Shown: positions 1 through 13,172, numbered from the stretch's first letter. The stretch is 64,000 nt of DNA from Heterodera schachtii (GCA_023374025.1 SIJG01000004.1:1857226-1921225); one strand, 5' to 3'. Numbers and translations are program-made. Notes: generated from the sequence alone by a model not told the origin.

Positions 1-1834
1 GTTTATCCCTAATAGTTTTGGTTTGCTCAAAGTCGTGCCCTTCTTTCGACTCACAAATTGTGCTCGCTGTACTCCCAAATCCCTCCCCTGCTGCCCCTCT
101 GCCCCATTGTTCTCGAAATTCCCGAGACAATGCCCCCCCCCCCCCCCGTCTCTCTGTTGGGTTTTGCCTCTTCCGTTGCCACAGTGAGTTTACATTTGCG
201 CGATTCGTTCCATTTTAGTCATTCGCCCGTCCATTTTTGTCCATTGGACCAATAAATCCTCCATTAATTCACTCGAATCACTAAGATTTATCGGTTTCTG
301 TTGGTTTTTCAAATTTCTTTTTTATTATTTTCCGCCCAGTTTCATTTTGACACCACTCACACATTAGGTCAATAACGGCGTGAAAAAGACAGCCAAAAGT
401 GCGGGTTGAGCTGTTCTCGGCCAAGCGGAAGGCCATTGGCAGGGAAGGGAAGTGCCGAGTTGTTATTTTGTGTGCATATTTAGCAAAGGACCCATTCGTT
501 CGTCCAACCTTTCGCTGTTTCTTTTGTTGGGTTGTAAAATGAGTGACCCCCCCCCCCCACCCACCCATTATTTTTATTTATTTTTTCTCGAACATCACTT
601 CTTTTTATTGCTTAGTCTCGAAAAATGCTCAAGCGATTGAAATGAATTTTGGTTTTTTGAAATAGCTCTCATCGTTGTTACACGTGTTGAACGTCCCCAT
701 TTTTTTTTTGCTCATAAACCCTTTTGTCGTGCCGTGCCGACGTCCCTCCGTTCAAATTTGGGGTCGGTCGGTCAGTCATGCCGCTACAGCAAAGGGAAGA
801 CTTTTCTTCCAAATTGACGAATTTGACAACGGTGAAGGGCACCCGCTCACATTGATTCGGCTCCCCGTCTCATCCATCCCATTTCGGTCGTCCCGAGGGA
901 TTATTGCCCCGGCAAGCAGACAAGAGGACGGATGAGAGGCAATTCGTCTCCCCGCCCCCCTCTCCCCTCCTACCACCGAATGCATTTATTTGGGACTTTG
1001 GGCGGGTCACTCTCTTCGGCAGCGGCGGTTGGACCGATGGAGCAGCCCCGTTGGCCAAGGAATCCTCCCACATCACTTTTTACAAAGTCACAATTTTGTA
1101 AAAGAATTACATTTTATGAAGAGGAACTATAATACAATAATCCCTATGAAAATTAAAGTTGGCTTTAGAATAGTTCCGATAAACAAAATGCTTTTTTTAG
1201 CAATTAATTTCATAATAGGATTTGATGGCCCTTTTTGGCAATGCTTTTCCTCTTGCAAATCGGCATGATTTTGTTTCTACCCTCAGCGTCATCTTCCCAC
1301 ATTATCCAGCAATTCGGCTTCATTTCGCCGTCTCTGTTCGTCTCTCCCCTCTTTTCCCTCCCTTCGGACACGCCCTTTCTCTTCGGCTGCCCCCCCCCCC
1401 CCCCCCCCATATTCCCCCCCCCCCCCCCTCCTCTGCCCACTCTTTCCTCCCCTCTCCGCCTCTAAAAATCCTCCAATTCTTTCCTTCCCAAATCATCACC
1501 TCCTCCCTCCCTCCCTCCCTCACTCACTCACTCACTCACTGTCATCTCATCATCATCCACTTCAAATTTCTTTACCTTCCTTCAAATCACCATCATTGTT
1601 CATTCATTTAATCCGTCATTCATAATTACTCCGCTTCTATAAACATTCAAAAACAAAAACAGACTTGTCGATTCTATTTTTTATTTTTATTTTTTAATTA
1701 ATTATTTTTAAAAATATAAGTATAATTCAATTCCTATTGTTTAGAATTTTACAAGGAAAAAAGCGCTCTCTTCTCCGAATTTCGGGAGAGAGAAGCTCCG
1801 ACCTTAGGACTGATTTATCAGAGTTTCTCCCCAA
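1..1834. other. Gene-free low-complexity DNA
   Basis: No convincing coding exon is seen. The stretch holds several uninterrupted poly-C runs (about 131-147, 550-560, 1390-1407 and 1417-1428), a CTCC/CTCA short tandem repeat around 1500-1540 and AT-rich DNA from 1620 to 1735. The open frames here are mostly proline, serine or glycine runs read through these tracts. It may contain the promoter and 5' leader of the Eph receptor gene that starts at 1835. Confidence 0.6.
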
Positions 1835-4800
1835 ATGCGTCTTTCTTCCATTTTACTGCTTCTGTTACTTTCTTTCTCCAACCTTTACTCCACAAGGGCA
1901 CTCAAAGGTCAGTTGTTTAATCAAAAAGTGACGGCGATTATTCTCATTATGAAAAACGAACATATCCCAAATTCGGATGCAAATTTCAATGGAATGAAAT
2001 TGGCCGCCATTTTGGCACTCTCCGGGTTCCTTTCTAAATGCCTTCTCACCTTCCCCGCTGTGCATAAATTATCGATAGCAAATAATGACAACCGACCAAA
2101 ATGAATTGATCAAATGCCTTTTTGATGTAATTGAAATGCCTTCGCCCTTTTAGCATTTGCCAATTTCATTTCCTTTTTTTTTGTAGTTAATTTGCTCGAC
2201 ACATTAAACGCAACTTCCGAACTCAATTGGCGCGCTTATTCAAATCTTGACGAGAAGGACGGGGTAGGTCAATTTCGAAGTTAAACTTTTCAAATCTAAT
2301 AATAAGCCATTTCCTTTTTTTGCGCACTTCCATTTTCTGCGCTGAATGCATTGGTTCAAATCATTCGAGGGAATAATCCATGAAAATGCATTCTCTGAAA
2401 GACCTTAGCCATGGTGGTCATTCGAGTGGACGGAATGAGGGGGGGGGGGATAAGTGAACGCAAGCAAAAGCAATGCATTTGGAGAGAACATTACCAATTG
2501 CCCGTTTTCTGGACTAATGGGGCGTCGGTCGCCTCCCCCGTCCCCCCAAATTCGTCCGCGCGACCACCAAAACCCATTTTGGGGGCGAAGCTTTTATGGA
2601 GAGAATGGTGTGCTCTCTTTCGTCTTCGAGTGCTTTGTGTCTTCTCCAATAACTTTTCACAAAAAAAACATGTCATTGGGAAAGTCATTTCCAAATTGGG
2701 CTAAATACAATAAAATCCAACAAGGAAATGTTTTTGTTCCATGGCACTCGCCAATGAATGGAAAAGATAATGAAGTTAAAAAATGGATTCGTTTAAAAGC
2801 ATTCTAATAATAAAATTCCTTCAGTGGTTGGAGGAGACAATTTTTTCTCGTGCCGAAAATCGGAACCACCAAGTGTACTCAACGTGCAACCAGGAGCCGA
2901 ACTTCTTGGTGGAAAATTGGCTGCTAATCCCCGCCATCGAACGTGGCGAAGCATTACGACTGTATTTGGACTTCAACTTCACCATCGTCAGATGTGCGGC
3001 AATGCCAACACTGATGCGGACGAGCAGTTGCAAAGAAACTCTGAAACTGTACGCAGTGCAACTCGACCATGGCGAAACATTGCGGACACAGAATTGGCAC
3101 AATGAAACGAAATGGTGGGGAGGGGTTACGGAAAACCGACAGGGTGAGGGGGACGATCTTACTCAAAAATAATGTCAAAAGAAAAACTACAGCAACAAGT
3201 TGATGCATATTTCACCAATTTGGCAGGGATTACGTGGACACTTTGGTATCCCATTCCACCGACACCGGCGTTCCGTCGCCGTCGGACGCTGAGAAGACGT
3301 ACGCTCAGATCAGCTCGTACACCGTCTCCCGCCATTCCGTCCATTTCGCACTTCGAAACACCGGCGCCTGTTCTTCCATTCTTTCAGTCAAAGTTTGACA
3401 ATGGGACAAAATCCTTCCCTCAATTCTATCCGTTGTTCAGATTTATTACAACGTTTGCCCCGAGCAGACTTCGCCGCCCCATCGGTTGCGTTTGCCCCGC
3501 ACGGTCTCTTCCCGAGATGCCCATGGCGTTGTCACTGTGCCGGGCCGTTGTGCAGACAATGCGTCGCCGGTGGTGCCGACAGAGAGCAAAAGTGAGTAAT
3601 CGAAATGCGTCGCTGGTTGTGCATTCGTTGTCCTTTCAGCGGGGCATCGCCATTCTTCCGCCGCCTCTCCGTCCTCCTTTTCTTCGCCGTCGTTGTCTCC
3701 ACCGACCGCAATTTGTAAGTCGGACGGCACGTGGCAAGTGTTGGGCCCGACTGAGTGCGCCTGTGACGCGGGACACATTCCTTCACTGGACAACGGCATT
3801 TGCACCGGTGGGCATCCAAACTCTTACTTTGGCATTTTTTATTCGTTTTATTTGTTTGGTTTATTATTCTCATGGTTCTGGTCCATCGGCAAACTAAGGC
3901 AAAATGCTGTGACCTGCATCTGCTGGTCAATTATTATTTCGTTCCAAAAGCTAATTAGGGTTGGACTTTCAAAATTTGCGTATTTCGGCGGAAAACGAGG
4001 ATTGCATTTGAAAAATTCTTTCGCCCCATCAATCGGACAGATTTTGCGCCGCTTAGTGCGCTTTTTCTGCTCCTTTCTCCCTCACCAAATTGACTGGGGT
4101 GTTCTATTAGGGTATTTTTCTTTTTCTTTTTACAGTATTTTTTGTGTTTTTATTGTTGTGTCCACGTTTTTCATGTCCCATTATTTGTGACGGTTTATTT
4201 CCATCGGATTGGTCATTAGTTTTGTTTCATTTCCTTTCATCGTTTGTTATTTGACACGCCACCGATATTTGAGCCATTCATTGGACTTAAAGGCGACAAA
4301 ATTCGCGCCAGCTGATGGGGAGGGGGGCGGTGTTTAGGCCATTCGCTTAGGGAGGGGTCACTCGCCACTTTCAACACTGACAAATGAATACACCCCCCCC
4401 CCCCCTCCCCGTCCTTATTCCGTCGAATTTTTCACTCCCTTATTCACCCCCCTCCGGTAGAAATTGCGCCAAATGTCCAATCTCCGCACTAAGGTTCATC
4501 CCTCCTTATTCTCTCCCTGCCCCATCTTCCGATCGAATTGTTCCATATTCTTCACTTTCATAATGTTGTTGTTGTGTTGGGGGGGGGGGCGATATCGATG
4601 AGAGAGGGATTTGGGAGATGAAGGGGATTATCGGGTGGGCTTCGACTCGGATAATGACAAATGGTCGGTCAACGGAGGCGCTAAAGTAAGTGATGGGCGC
4701 CCTTTTCGCATCCCTTCTCAGTCAGTCTCAGTGGCCACTTGGGGATTGTCGGCTAATAATGCCCCGGGGAAAGGGGAGACGGCGGACGGGTCCAACCGCT

Positions 4801-7800
4801 TTAATTCAATTTCACACAATTTCGGGAGAAGCGAAGATGAAATGGAGAGAAGAGAATTGGTTTAATGAAATAACGAAAAAGTGAAATGTAAGGGGAAAGT
4901 GAAGCAATGGAAAAGGGGAAGAAGGGAGAAAAGGGATAAGCGGATGCAATAAAAGTGACACAATTTAACCTTTTGCCAACTCTAAAGCCCTACATATTTG
5001 ACAAACGAAATTTCAAATTCATTCGGTAATTGCCTTCATTTTCCTCCCTTTTTGGTTTTTACTCTGTCTCTCTCCCTCCCCCAATTCCCTTCTCTTTGTC
5101 TCATTGCAATATTTGTCGACCTCTCTCTCGAGTGACTTTTTTGTGCTTTATAGTGATTTTAAAGAGTTTTCCTGGTGTGAATATTTGAAGAGATACGAAT
5201 GGGTTGGAATGAGTTTTTGGAGAGCATTCTTTATGAGAAGCTAATGCTGGTGTGAGAAAGTGCTCCAAATTGCTTTTGTTTTCGAATATTGGTGCTTCAC
5301 AATGCCAAATTGCTCCATCGGTTTAAACAATGAGTGAGGTGGGGGGGGGGAAAGCTATTGTCTATTCACCGCGTATTTGGGAGTATTGGAGTGAGTTGAA
5401 AATTTAGCAATGCCTTTTGTTTATTTGCTAATGAGTCGGTGAGTGAGTGACCTTTGCCACTGACCAATGAAATCCAAGTCCAATAGATTTTATAAATGAA
5501 TGATTTTAAATGAGAAAAGTATTGTAATTTCTCTATTAAATATGACCGCCGAATAAAAAACATTGCTTCTTTCTCCTGCATCGAAGCGTACAAAAACGAG
5601 TTAATAAATAATATAAGTTGGCCATTGCAACCGGCGGCTGTTCTGCTGCTGCTGCGGTCACTGCTTGCTGCTCATCTGCTGCGTCTCATCTTTCCCTCCC
5701 ATTGTTGTTTCACCCTTTTGAGTGTGAATTCCCTGAAGCGCGGATAATATGACATTGAGCGAGAGCAGTGAAGAGGAAATGAATGGAAATGGGGGGGGGG
5801 GCGATCGGTCAAGAGAAAGTGCTAACAAAACACACAAATAATCGCGGACAAAGCGAAACAAAAGGGCGAACAAATGACAAAAGGCAGTGGTCAGGCAGGG
5901 CAAAGGTCATCCGTCCTAATGGCAAAGTGAAAAAGAACGTATGGAAATGGGGGGGGATGCATTTTCAGTCCCTTTCCGAGAGACTTTTCCAACTTTTGCT
6001 AATTTGGTGTTCGGCACCTGCTGATTCTGCTTCTGTGTACGACACAATTGGTGACCTTTCAAACAGTCGTTCGTCCCTTTCATCGGCGGAAGTGTCCCGG
6101 CACTCGCCCCCCCCCCCCCGTCCTTTTCGGGATGTCTTCTTTATTTGACTTGCGTTGTTGTTTCTGTTTTCCCTTTGCGCTTGCCGCCCGTCATTGGGCA
6201 GATGTGTCGCCGGAAAACGCACAATTATGGGCGTTCATCATCGATGGGTGCGAATGGCGAAGGGGAGAAAGGCACGAGTTGGCTGTTGAAGTGCCTATTA
6301 GTGGGAATTTAAGAGACGATAATGGATGGGCAAAAAGAATGAATGAATGAATTAGTGGTGAAAATAGCAGGGAGGGTGGAAGAGGGAATGAATGAGTGAG
6401 TAGGCTTTTTGGATGGAACAGCTTTGTCATACATTTGGATGCATTCGTGAATAATTAGTGTTGGCATCATCAAATTTTCGAATTTAGCCTGTGCGCCTGG
6501 TACATACAAACCCACGCCTGGTGCTGACGAGTGTCGCGTTTGCCCCGTGCACAGTCATTCAAATCGGTCGGCGAGTGGAGAATGCGAATGCGACAGGGGC
6601 TTCCATCGGCCAACCAATGACGGACCTGACGCACCGTGCATCAAAAGTGGGTTGGAAGGAATGGGGATATAAACCAATGGTCCAAAGTCCGTTTTAGTTG
6701 CTGAAGGATCTTTCGATCATTTGTCCAGAATCCAATTGTCGGTGGGCAGTGACGGGGCCGAAATTGGCGATGGGCGCAATCAAAGAGAGACTTTGCCCGA
6801 CCAACAAAAGGGTCCGCGCTTGCATTTTGCTTTGGCTTGATATTTCAGTCATCCTTCAGATGATTGGCTCTCACTTCTTTCCTCCGTGTCGGCTTGGCCT
6901 TGGGTGTTCGTTTTTGGCATTATTATTGCCGCACTTTGTCTGCTTCTCATCCTCACCACTCGGCAACAGAACAATGGAAGTCGTAAGCAAATGAGTGATT
7001 TGGACGTGTTGGACAACTACAAACAGGGTGAGAAGACGGAAGTCAATCGGACATTCCTACTGAACTTTTAAGACACAATTTCACCCGACTACAGTCGCTC
7101 TTTGGCCGGTCTTCCAAACGGCGCCGGAGGGGGCGTTGGCATTGCGGGATGTTTGAGCGGGCAAAACGGCGGAAGTGGCACATTTTTGAGACGCAAAAGT
7201 ATCGTTGTATAACGCAGAGTAAAAGTGGACTTCTTCGGTTCAGTGCACACTCCGTTGATTAGGGGCGGCCCTTTCTGTTACGGGACGCACCAGCGGAACG
7301 GCGCGGGCGCTGCCGTAATGGTAAATTAATGGACATATCAGTGTCGATTCCGCTGACTAATGCACTTTCTGATAGGTCCCCGCTTCGCACGGCAACGGCC
7401 ACCTTCCCCTCCGTGTCCCCTTGCGGTCAGAAAACAGCCGAATGTACGTGGACCCAACGGCGTATGCTGACCCCACCGAAGTCTTGGCCGAATTCACCAA
7501 TGAAATTTGTGCTTCGAACATCGAGGTAAATGCAAAAACAATGGTGGCCATTTTCTTTCCCTCCTTCTCATTATTTTGTTATTTGAACTCAAAGGTCACT
7601 CGGACAATTGGCACCGGTGAATTTGGCGAAGTTTGCTGTGGTCGGCTGACGGTGGAGGACCATTACGGGCATAAACAGGTGGCTAAGGGAATGCAGGCTT
7701 TTCGTAACAAATTTCAATTTAAGCAGCAAATTGTTGCGGTCAAAACGCTTTTGCCGGGCAGTGATCCGAAAGCAAAAGCCAATTTTCTCATGGAAGCATC

Positions 7801-8861
7801 GATAATGGGACAGTTTGAGCATGAAAATGTCATTCATTTAATAGGCGTTGTGACAAAGACCGAACCGGTACTTGTCGCTGTCAGTTTGTCAAATTCCATC
7901 ACCACTTTCAGGTGATGATCTTGACGGAGTACATGTTGTACGGGTCCTTGGACCAGTTCCTGCGTTCCAACAGCAATGGGAGGCTGAGCATTTGTCAGAT
8001 GACCAAACTGCTCCAGGGCGTTGCCTCGGGCATGAAATACCTCAACGACAAAGGCTATGTCCATCGTGACTTGGCTGCTCGCAATGTGCTGGTCGACGAT
8101 CGGCTGACCTGCAAAATCGCGGACTTTGGTCTGTCGCGCGGGTTGCGGAAATTCGTATCGGGCAACGGTTGCGATGGCTGCGCACCATTCGAGCAGCAGG
8201 GCGAGTACACCACGCAGCAGGGAGGGAAAATACCAATTCGGTGAGGAGGAGAAGGAACCCCGGCAAAGGGCACTTTTGCCAATTCAGGTGGACGGCACCC
8301 GAGGCGATTATGCAGCACAAATACACCACCGCCTCCGATGTTTGGTCATTCGGTGTCGTAATGTGGGAAGTAAGTGACACACGAATAACAAACGGTCCTT
8401 GGCATTCGCTGATACGCCTTTCATTCCCAGGTCATGTCCTTTGGCGAACGTCCTTATTGGGATTGGACCAACCACAAAGTCATCCACGAAGTCGTCCAGA
8501 ATGGATTCCGACTCCCGCCTCCTCAAGACACACCAAAAAGGCTCTACGAGATGATGCTCGCTTGTTGGCAGGCTGAAAGGTGTTTTTTTTTTAAATTTTT
8601 GTGAAGGGGATAGAACATGTAAAAGGACGATCTTTTTTCTTCCAATTTTTAATAAAATTGCTAAATCCAATTTGGATTCGGAATTTGTTGGATTCAATAT
8701 CAGATACGTCTTTTTATGTTACATTTTATAATAACTTTCTATAACAAAATAAATAAACACAATTTTATCTTTTCAGGCATAAGAGGCCAACGTTTGCGGA
8801 CCTTCTCGAACAGCTCAATTCTTTTATCAACAATATCGACTTTTTCTACAAATATATTTGA
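1835..8861 (+). CDS. vab-1: Eph receptor tyrosine kinase (VAB-1 like)
   Basis: Single-pass receptor for ephrins, acting in cell-contact guidance at the plasma membrane. Exon 1 (1835-1907) encodes a signal peptide ([19 protein letters not shown]). Exons 2187-2263, 2825-3114 and 3227-3591 give the ligand-binding domain ([36 protein letters not shown]). Exons 3640-3807 and 6488-6646 give the Cys-rich region ([10 protein letters not shown]). A 38-residue stretch follows, then the membrane helix ([18 protein letters not shown], about 6887-6950). The juxtamembrane block [11 protein letters not shown] (7441 on) leads into a complete kinase: GTGEFGEV, a VAVK-type lysine at about 7742, HRDLAARN at 8063, ADFGLS, and a last exon ending in TGA at 8859. 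Introns fit in phase throughout; the one at 3808-6487 is 2.7 kb. The two fibronectin III repeats and a SAM domain usual in vertebrate Eph receptors are not seen. The family call is certain; small exon boundaries near 7080-7330 are tentative. Confidence 0.93.
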
Positions 8862-9527
8862 TTTTGACTTGGCCATTTTTATGAAATTCCTCAGCAATAG
8901 AAAAGTGCTCTTCCTATTGAGTGTGATCTGACCACAAAGGCCCGCAATATATTATTTTCCTTTTCTCCGTCTTTTTCCAATAGAATATCATTTTAAGAGA
9001 AAACTTTTTAAAACGAGTTTTAATGTTAAAAGGGCGGAATTTTAAGGTGGAAATTAAATATTTAAGACATTCCCTTTGAGAAAATTAGCCGAGTTTTGAC
9101 CCACATCCCTTTATCGTATCTCAGAATTCATTTAAAGAAGTTTCCATTTCCCACACCGATTCATTTTTCGGGCGGTTCCCTTGTCAGTGATTTTTATAAA
9201 ATGAATTGTAAAGGGGTGAAGAACCGAGTCCGCTCCACGAAACATTAATACTTTTAATTATTTTTTGTCTAAAAAATAAAACGATTTTCAAATTACTTTC
9301 GAAAATTTTCTTTCGCTAAGAAATAGTTTGACAAAAATTAGAGGTGTGTCTTCTCTGGCTCTTTTTTATTGTCATCTCTCTTTTTTGGAATCGGTGTGTT
9401 CCGTTCTTTCACTTTTATACGGTTTTATTTGTATGTATGTATTCCATTTATATGTCCAAACAAAAATAAAATTTATGAATAAAAATCCAAAGTTTAACTA
9501 ATTTATGTCGTTATTAACTGTTTCCCA
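8862..9527. other. Convergent 3' flanks of vab-1 and aldehyde dehydrogenase
   Basis: AT-rich DNA between two genes that point toward each other. No coding exon is seen. AATAAA-like signals occur on both strands (for example CAAAAATAAAATTTATG near 9462), so both 3' untranslated regions probably lie here. Confidence 0.6.
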
Positions 9528-11930
9528 CTAAGAGTTCTTTTGGGGCACTTTGATGGTCACAGTTTTCACCTTAAGAATCGAAAAATTACAATAATTAAAT
9601 TTTCCATGCCTCCGAGTAAGCAGATAGTCCGTATTCTCCAAGTTCGCGTCCGATGCCCGACATTTTGTAACCGCCGAATGGAGCCGCCGGGTCAAAAACA
9701 TCGTAGCAATTCACCCTGAAAATAATAGGCAAATTAAAACAGATTTTTGAATTCCTTTAATAATTAGAGGCGTATTTCCAACGCTTACATTTATCAAAAT
9801 TAAAGCAAAAAAGTCATACCAAACGGTGCCGGCTCTGATGTTATTGGCCACATAGAGCGCCTTGTCCAAATCACGTGTCATTACTCCTGCTGCTAAACCA
9901 TAAATTGTGCTGTTGGCCTTTTCTACGAGGTCCTTGAGCCCGTCGAATTTTATAATGGACATCACAGGGCCGAATATCTAAGCAAAATGTTATTTGAATC
10001 ATGGGGGAGGGGGAAGACTGAAATGAACCTCTTCCTGTGCAATTTTCATCTGATCCTCAACACCCGCAAAAATTGTTGGCTCCACGAAAAAGCCTTTGCC
10101 CCCGAACTGCTTGCCACCGGTGATCAGTTTGGCGCCCTCTTTCTTTCCCTGCATTGTCCTTTAGTCTCGAGATGTTTGTTCCAATCCCACCTGGTCGATG
10201 TACTGGAGGATCTTCTCCATTTGGTCCCCGTCAATTTGTGGGCCTTGGTCGGTGTCCAAATGGAAGGGATTGCCAAGCACGCGTTTCTCCGCCATTTGCT
10301 AAAAGCCAAACGGAATAAAATCCCCACAAATGTTAAACTTTTGATTTTGCTGACCTTCGACCGTTGGATGAATTCGTCGTAAATTTTAGCGTCCACAAAA
10401 GTGCGCGACCCGGCACAACAGCACTGTCCTTGGTTGAAGAACAGACCGAAAGCCGCTTGCTGAACTGCCAATTCCATGTCCGCGTCGTCGAAAACGATGA
10501 CCGGAGACTTTCCGCCCAATTCGAGTGTTATTCTAAACTCATTGCCGGCCATAAAAAGAATTGCCCGACTCACTCACTGCGCACCTTTTCAGATTTTTGC
10601 CGGATGCCTCGCGTGACACTTCGAGTCCGACTTCGGAAGAGCCGGTGAATGCCACTTTGTCCACTTGCGGGTGCTGAACGATGGCTCTGCCAGCGGTTGG
10701 GCCGAAGCCGGGGACGACATTTACCACGCCCGGAGGGAATCCAGCCTGAAAAGAAAGAAGAACGAACGGAGAGTAAAAAGGGAATTGGACAAAATGATCA
10801 GGAAAAGGAAAAAGGAGGGAATTAGAGAGAACGAAAAATGGGGGGGGGGGGCACGAAAGAGTGACCCCGCGAAGGGCACAAACTTCAAACTGTTTAATAA
10901 AAGTAAAGCGAAAGGCCCCATCAAAAACAGTTCCCCCCCCCCAGCGAGACACCACCCACACAAACAAACCCCAACCTCTCTGATGAGTTCGGCTACGTAC
11001 AGCGCAGTCAACGGGGTCTGCTCAGCAGGTTTAAGAACGCACGTGTTGCCCAAGGCAAGGGCAGGGGCCAATTTCCACGCTTGCATCAGAAGAGGAAAGT
11101 TCCAAGGGATCTGAAGGTCGAAGGCAAGAAAATACACATTAATTGTCGAATTTGGGGTAATTAGCCGTTAAAGGGCCATGTTCATAATAATAATAATAAT
11201 GGTTTGTCTCCTCCTTACAATTTGCCCGACAACTCCGACCGGCTCATGTCGCGTGTAGCAGAAATAATCACCGGCAATTGGAATGGTTTTCCCATGGCAT
11301 TTGTCCGCCCATCCGGCGTAATAACGATAGACAGCGATTGACAGCGGAACATCGGCCAGAAACGCATCTTTGTAGGGCTTTCCGTTATCCAAAGTTTCCA
11401 AACTCTTAAAATAGTTTTGTGGAGAATGACCAAATGAAACGAACAGCCAAATGGACGGCGTCCCTTTCCATCAAATCGGCCAATTTGTGCAGCAGTCGCC
11501 CCCGTGCCGCGGCGTCCATTCTGCGCCACTCAGAGCCAAGCCGAAACGCATCCGACGCCGCCTAAATTCAGAAAATCTGATACACCAATGTTCAAATGCC
11601 CTCTTCCGCCAATGTCTCAACGGAACACTTACTTCTACGGCAGCATCAATGTCCGACTTGTCTCCCTCTTGAACGTCAGCAATTTTTTTGCTCGTCGTGG
11701 GGTCAAAAGTGGGAAATGTTTTGCCACTGAGAGAATTGTGCCATTCATTGTTAATGAAAATCTAAAAACGAAATTGAAAGTCTGTCATAAAATGTGCTCC
11801 TCACTTTGGTGAATTTGGGCTGAGTGTCCCAAACCGCGTGAGGAGCGGGCAGCGGAGAAGCCGCGTAATTACGAAAAGCGATGGAGGAAACCGAAGAACG
11901 GAAGAGAGCTTTTGGCGACAGTGAAAACAT
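9528..11930 (-). CDS. alh-1: Mitochondrial aldehyde dehydrogenase (ALDH2/ALDH1 type)
   Basis: NAD-dependent oxidation of aldehydes to acids. The ATG at 11930 opens an N-terminus rich in Ser, Arg and Ala without acids ([19 protein letters not shown]), a typical mitochondrial presequence. Exons then run downward: [20 protein letters not shown] (about 11770-11632), LADLMERD (11560-11447), [10 protein letters not shown] and [13 protein letters not shown] (11401-11218), [13 protein letters not shown] (11112-10972), [11 protein letters not shown] (10746-10585), LELGGKSP with the catalytic Glu and [12 protein letters not shown] with the catalytic Cys (10525-10384), [14 protein letters not shown] (10290-10192), VEPTIFAGV (10150-10029), MSIIKFD (9977-9822), [18 protein letters not shown] (9716-9610). 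A final exon (9569-9528) encodes [13 protein letters not shown] and the stop, nearly the ALDH2 C-terminus. The last intron starts with GC instead of GT. Catalytic residues and length are complete. Confidence 0.94.
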
Positions 11931-12541
11931 AGCAATGGGAAAATGAGAAAAACGAAATGAAAGCGAAAGTAAATCAAAGAAAGAAATTGAAAGAAAGAGA
12001 AAATCAATTTACATTAGTAAAACAAATTAATAAGGAAGAATGGAGGGACAGAAGATGAGAGAAGACAAACAAAAGAATTTTTTTGGATTCAAACTTAATA
12101 TTAATGGCATTTTCTTTTGCCTTTTGTTTCTCAAATAAATCATTTTGTTAATTTTCAATGGGGAAATGGGGCGTTGGTCAAAGATCTGATCAGAAGAGTA
12201 AACACATTAAGTTGATTAGATTATCTCCACCTTAGTTATCAATTGCCCCTTTTTATTACGTAACTTTTTGAATTTATACAGAAGAAAATATTAAAATAAA
12301 TACATAGCGTAAATAGATAATATGTCTGTACAACAGCTGCAGTTTTGGCGCTGGGCTCGATAGGAAAACCATAGGGGGAGGGCATACTAGAAGAATGCAT
12401 GTGCATATAATTCGTTGCCCTAATGATCAGCGACAATACAATTTAGCAATTTCAAAAAAAAAAAAAATCAGATCAAAAAGGCCCCCTTTGGTTTTTTCTA
12501 TTGGGCCCATTAAACAATAAAAGTGCCGAAGTTTTAATAAT
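11931..12541. other. Intergenic region between ALDH and RING genes
   Basis: AT-rich. It holds the ALDH upstream region and the RING gene 3' flank (both on the minus strand) and one copy of a dispersed repeat listed separately (12028-12200). No exon is seen. Confidence 0.55.
12028..12200 (+). repeat. Dispersed repeat, copy 1 (relic of an HMG-gene 3' end)
   Basis: The stretch from GGGACAGAAGATGAGAG to AAAGATCTGATCAGAA closely matches 20386-20556, in the same orientation, with small insertions and substitutions. In the second copy this sequence is the end and 3' untranslated region of the HMG-box gene, including the CTCAAATAAAT poly(A) signal. The copy here, in the upstream region of the ALDH gene, keeps the signal (AATAAA at about 12134) but no HMG coding exon, so it looks like a partial duplicate or a shared mobile fragment. 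Confidence 0.8.
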
Positions 12542-13172
12542 TTACGTAGAAAAACCCAAAAGCCATGTAATAAATCCGATGCCAAAATACGTAATCAAAA
12601 CACCGAAGAAAAATGCTCTTTCGATTCGGACTTCCTGCTCAGAAAAGCGCCTTTTCATCTCACGCTCATTCTTTTCCAATTGTTTGATCTGAAATGACAA
12701 AATTAAGGACAAACGCAAAAGAAAAACAATTGAAAAAATTGACCAGAATATTTTTTGCCGCAATTATTTCGTTGTTTGGGTCCTGCTCATTGTTAACTGT
12801 GCCCATCGATGCGATTATGGCCTCAATTGCGTAGTTTTTGACTCGTTGACGGTTCAAAAGGCAACGCGCACGACAAAGCGGACATTCGATGGAAATCTGA
12901 ACTTTATTTACTTTGTCCACCAAATATTCATTGCTTCTGACTTGGTTCAGTCCAACTCGATTCTCCACAGCGTTTCTTATCGCAATATTTTCAATTCCAC
13001 TCAGACAATCCGGACAATGTGAATGACCTGAAACATGCAAACAATTATTATTAATGTTTTGTATGTAAGGAATGACAGCACCACACGGAAGCACTTCGGG
13101 AGCAGTGCTGAAGAGATTGTAACAAACGGAACAGTGCAGCGGAGCCGCGTCGACTCGGATTTGCTCAGTCAT
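12542..13172 (-). CDS. RING-finger protein with C-terminal membrane anchor
   Basis: Probable E3 ubiquitin ligase on a membrane. I start at ATG 13172 (MTEQIRVDAAPLHCSVC); the open frame runs further up but no motif supports it. The C3HC4 RING spans both sides of the first intron: HCSVC, LPCG/HSHCPDC, then ECPLCRARC. A helical stretch (QRVKNYAIEAIIASM) is followed, after a second short intron (about 12750-12690), by a charged coiled-coil segment (KQLEKNEREMKRRFSEQEV) and a terminal hydrophobic helix (FFFGVLITYFGIGFITWLLG) with only three residues after it. About 175 residues in total. I cannot assign it to a named RING family; tail anchoring in the ER or mitochondrial outer membrane is inferred from the helix position. 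Confidence 0.8.

Noticed and set aside
4611..4865. Frame [19 protein letters not shown] followed by GTAAGT inside the large vab-1 intron
   Set aside because: The segment and donor look exon-like, but it breaks the Cys-rich domain of the receptor, has no family match, and no partner exon was found.
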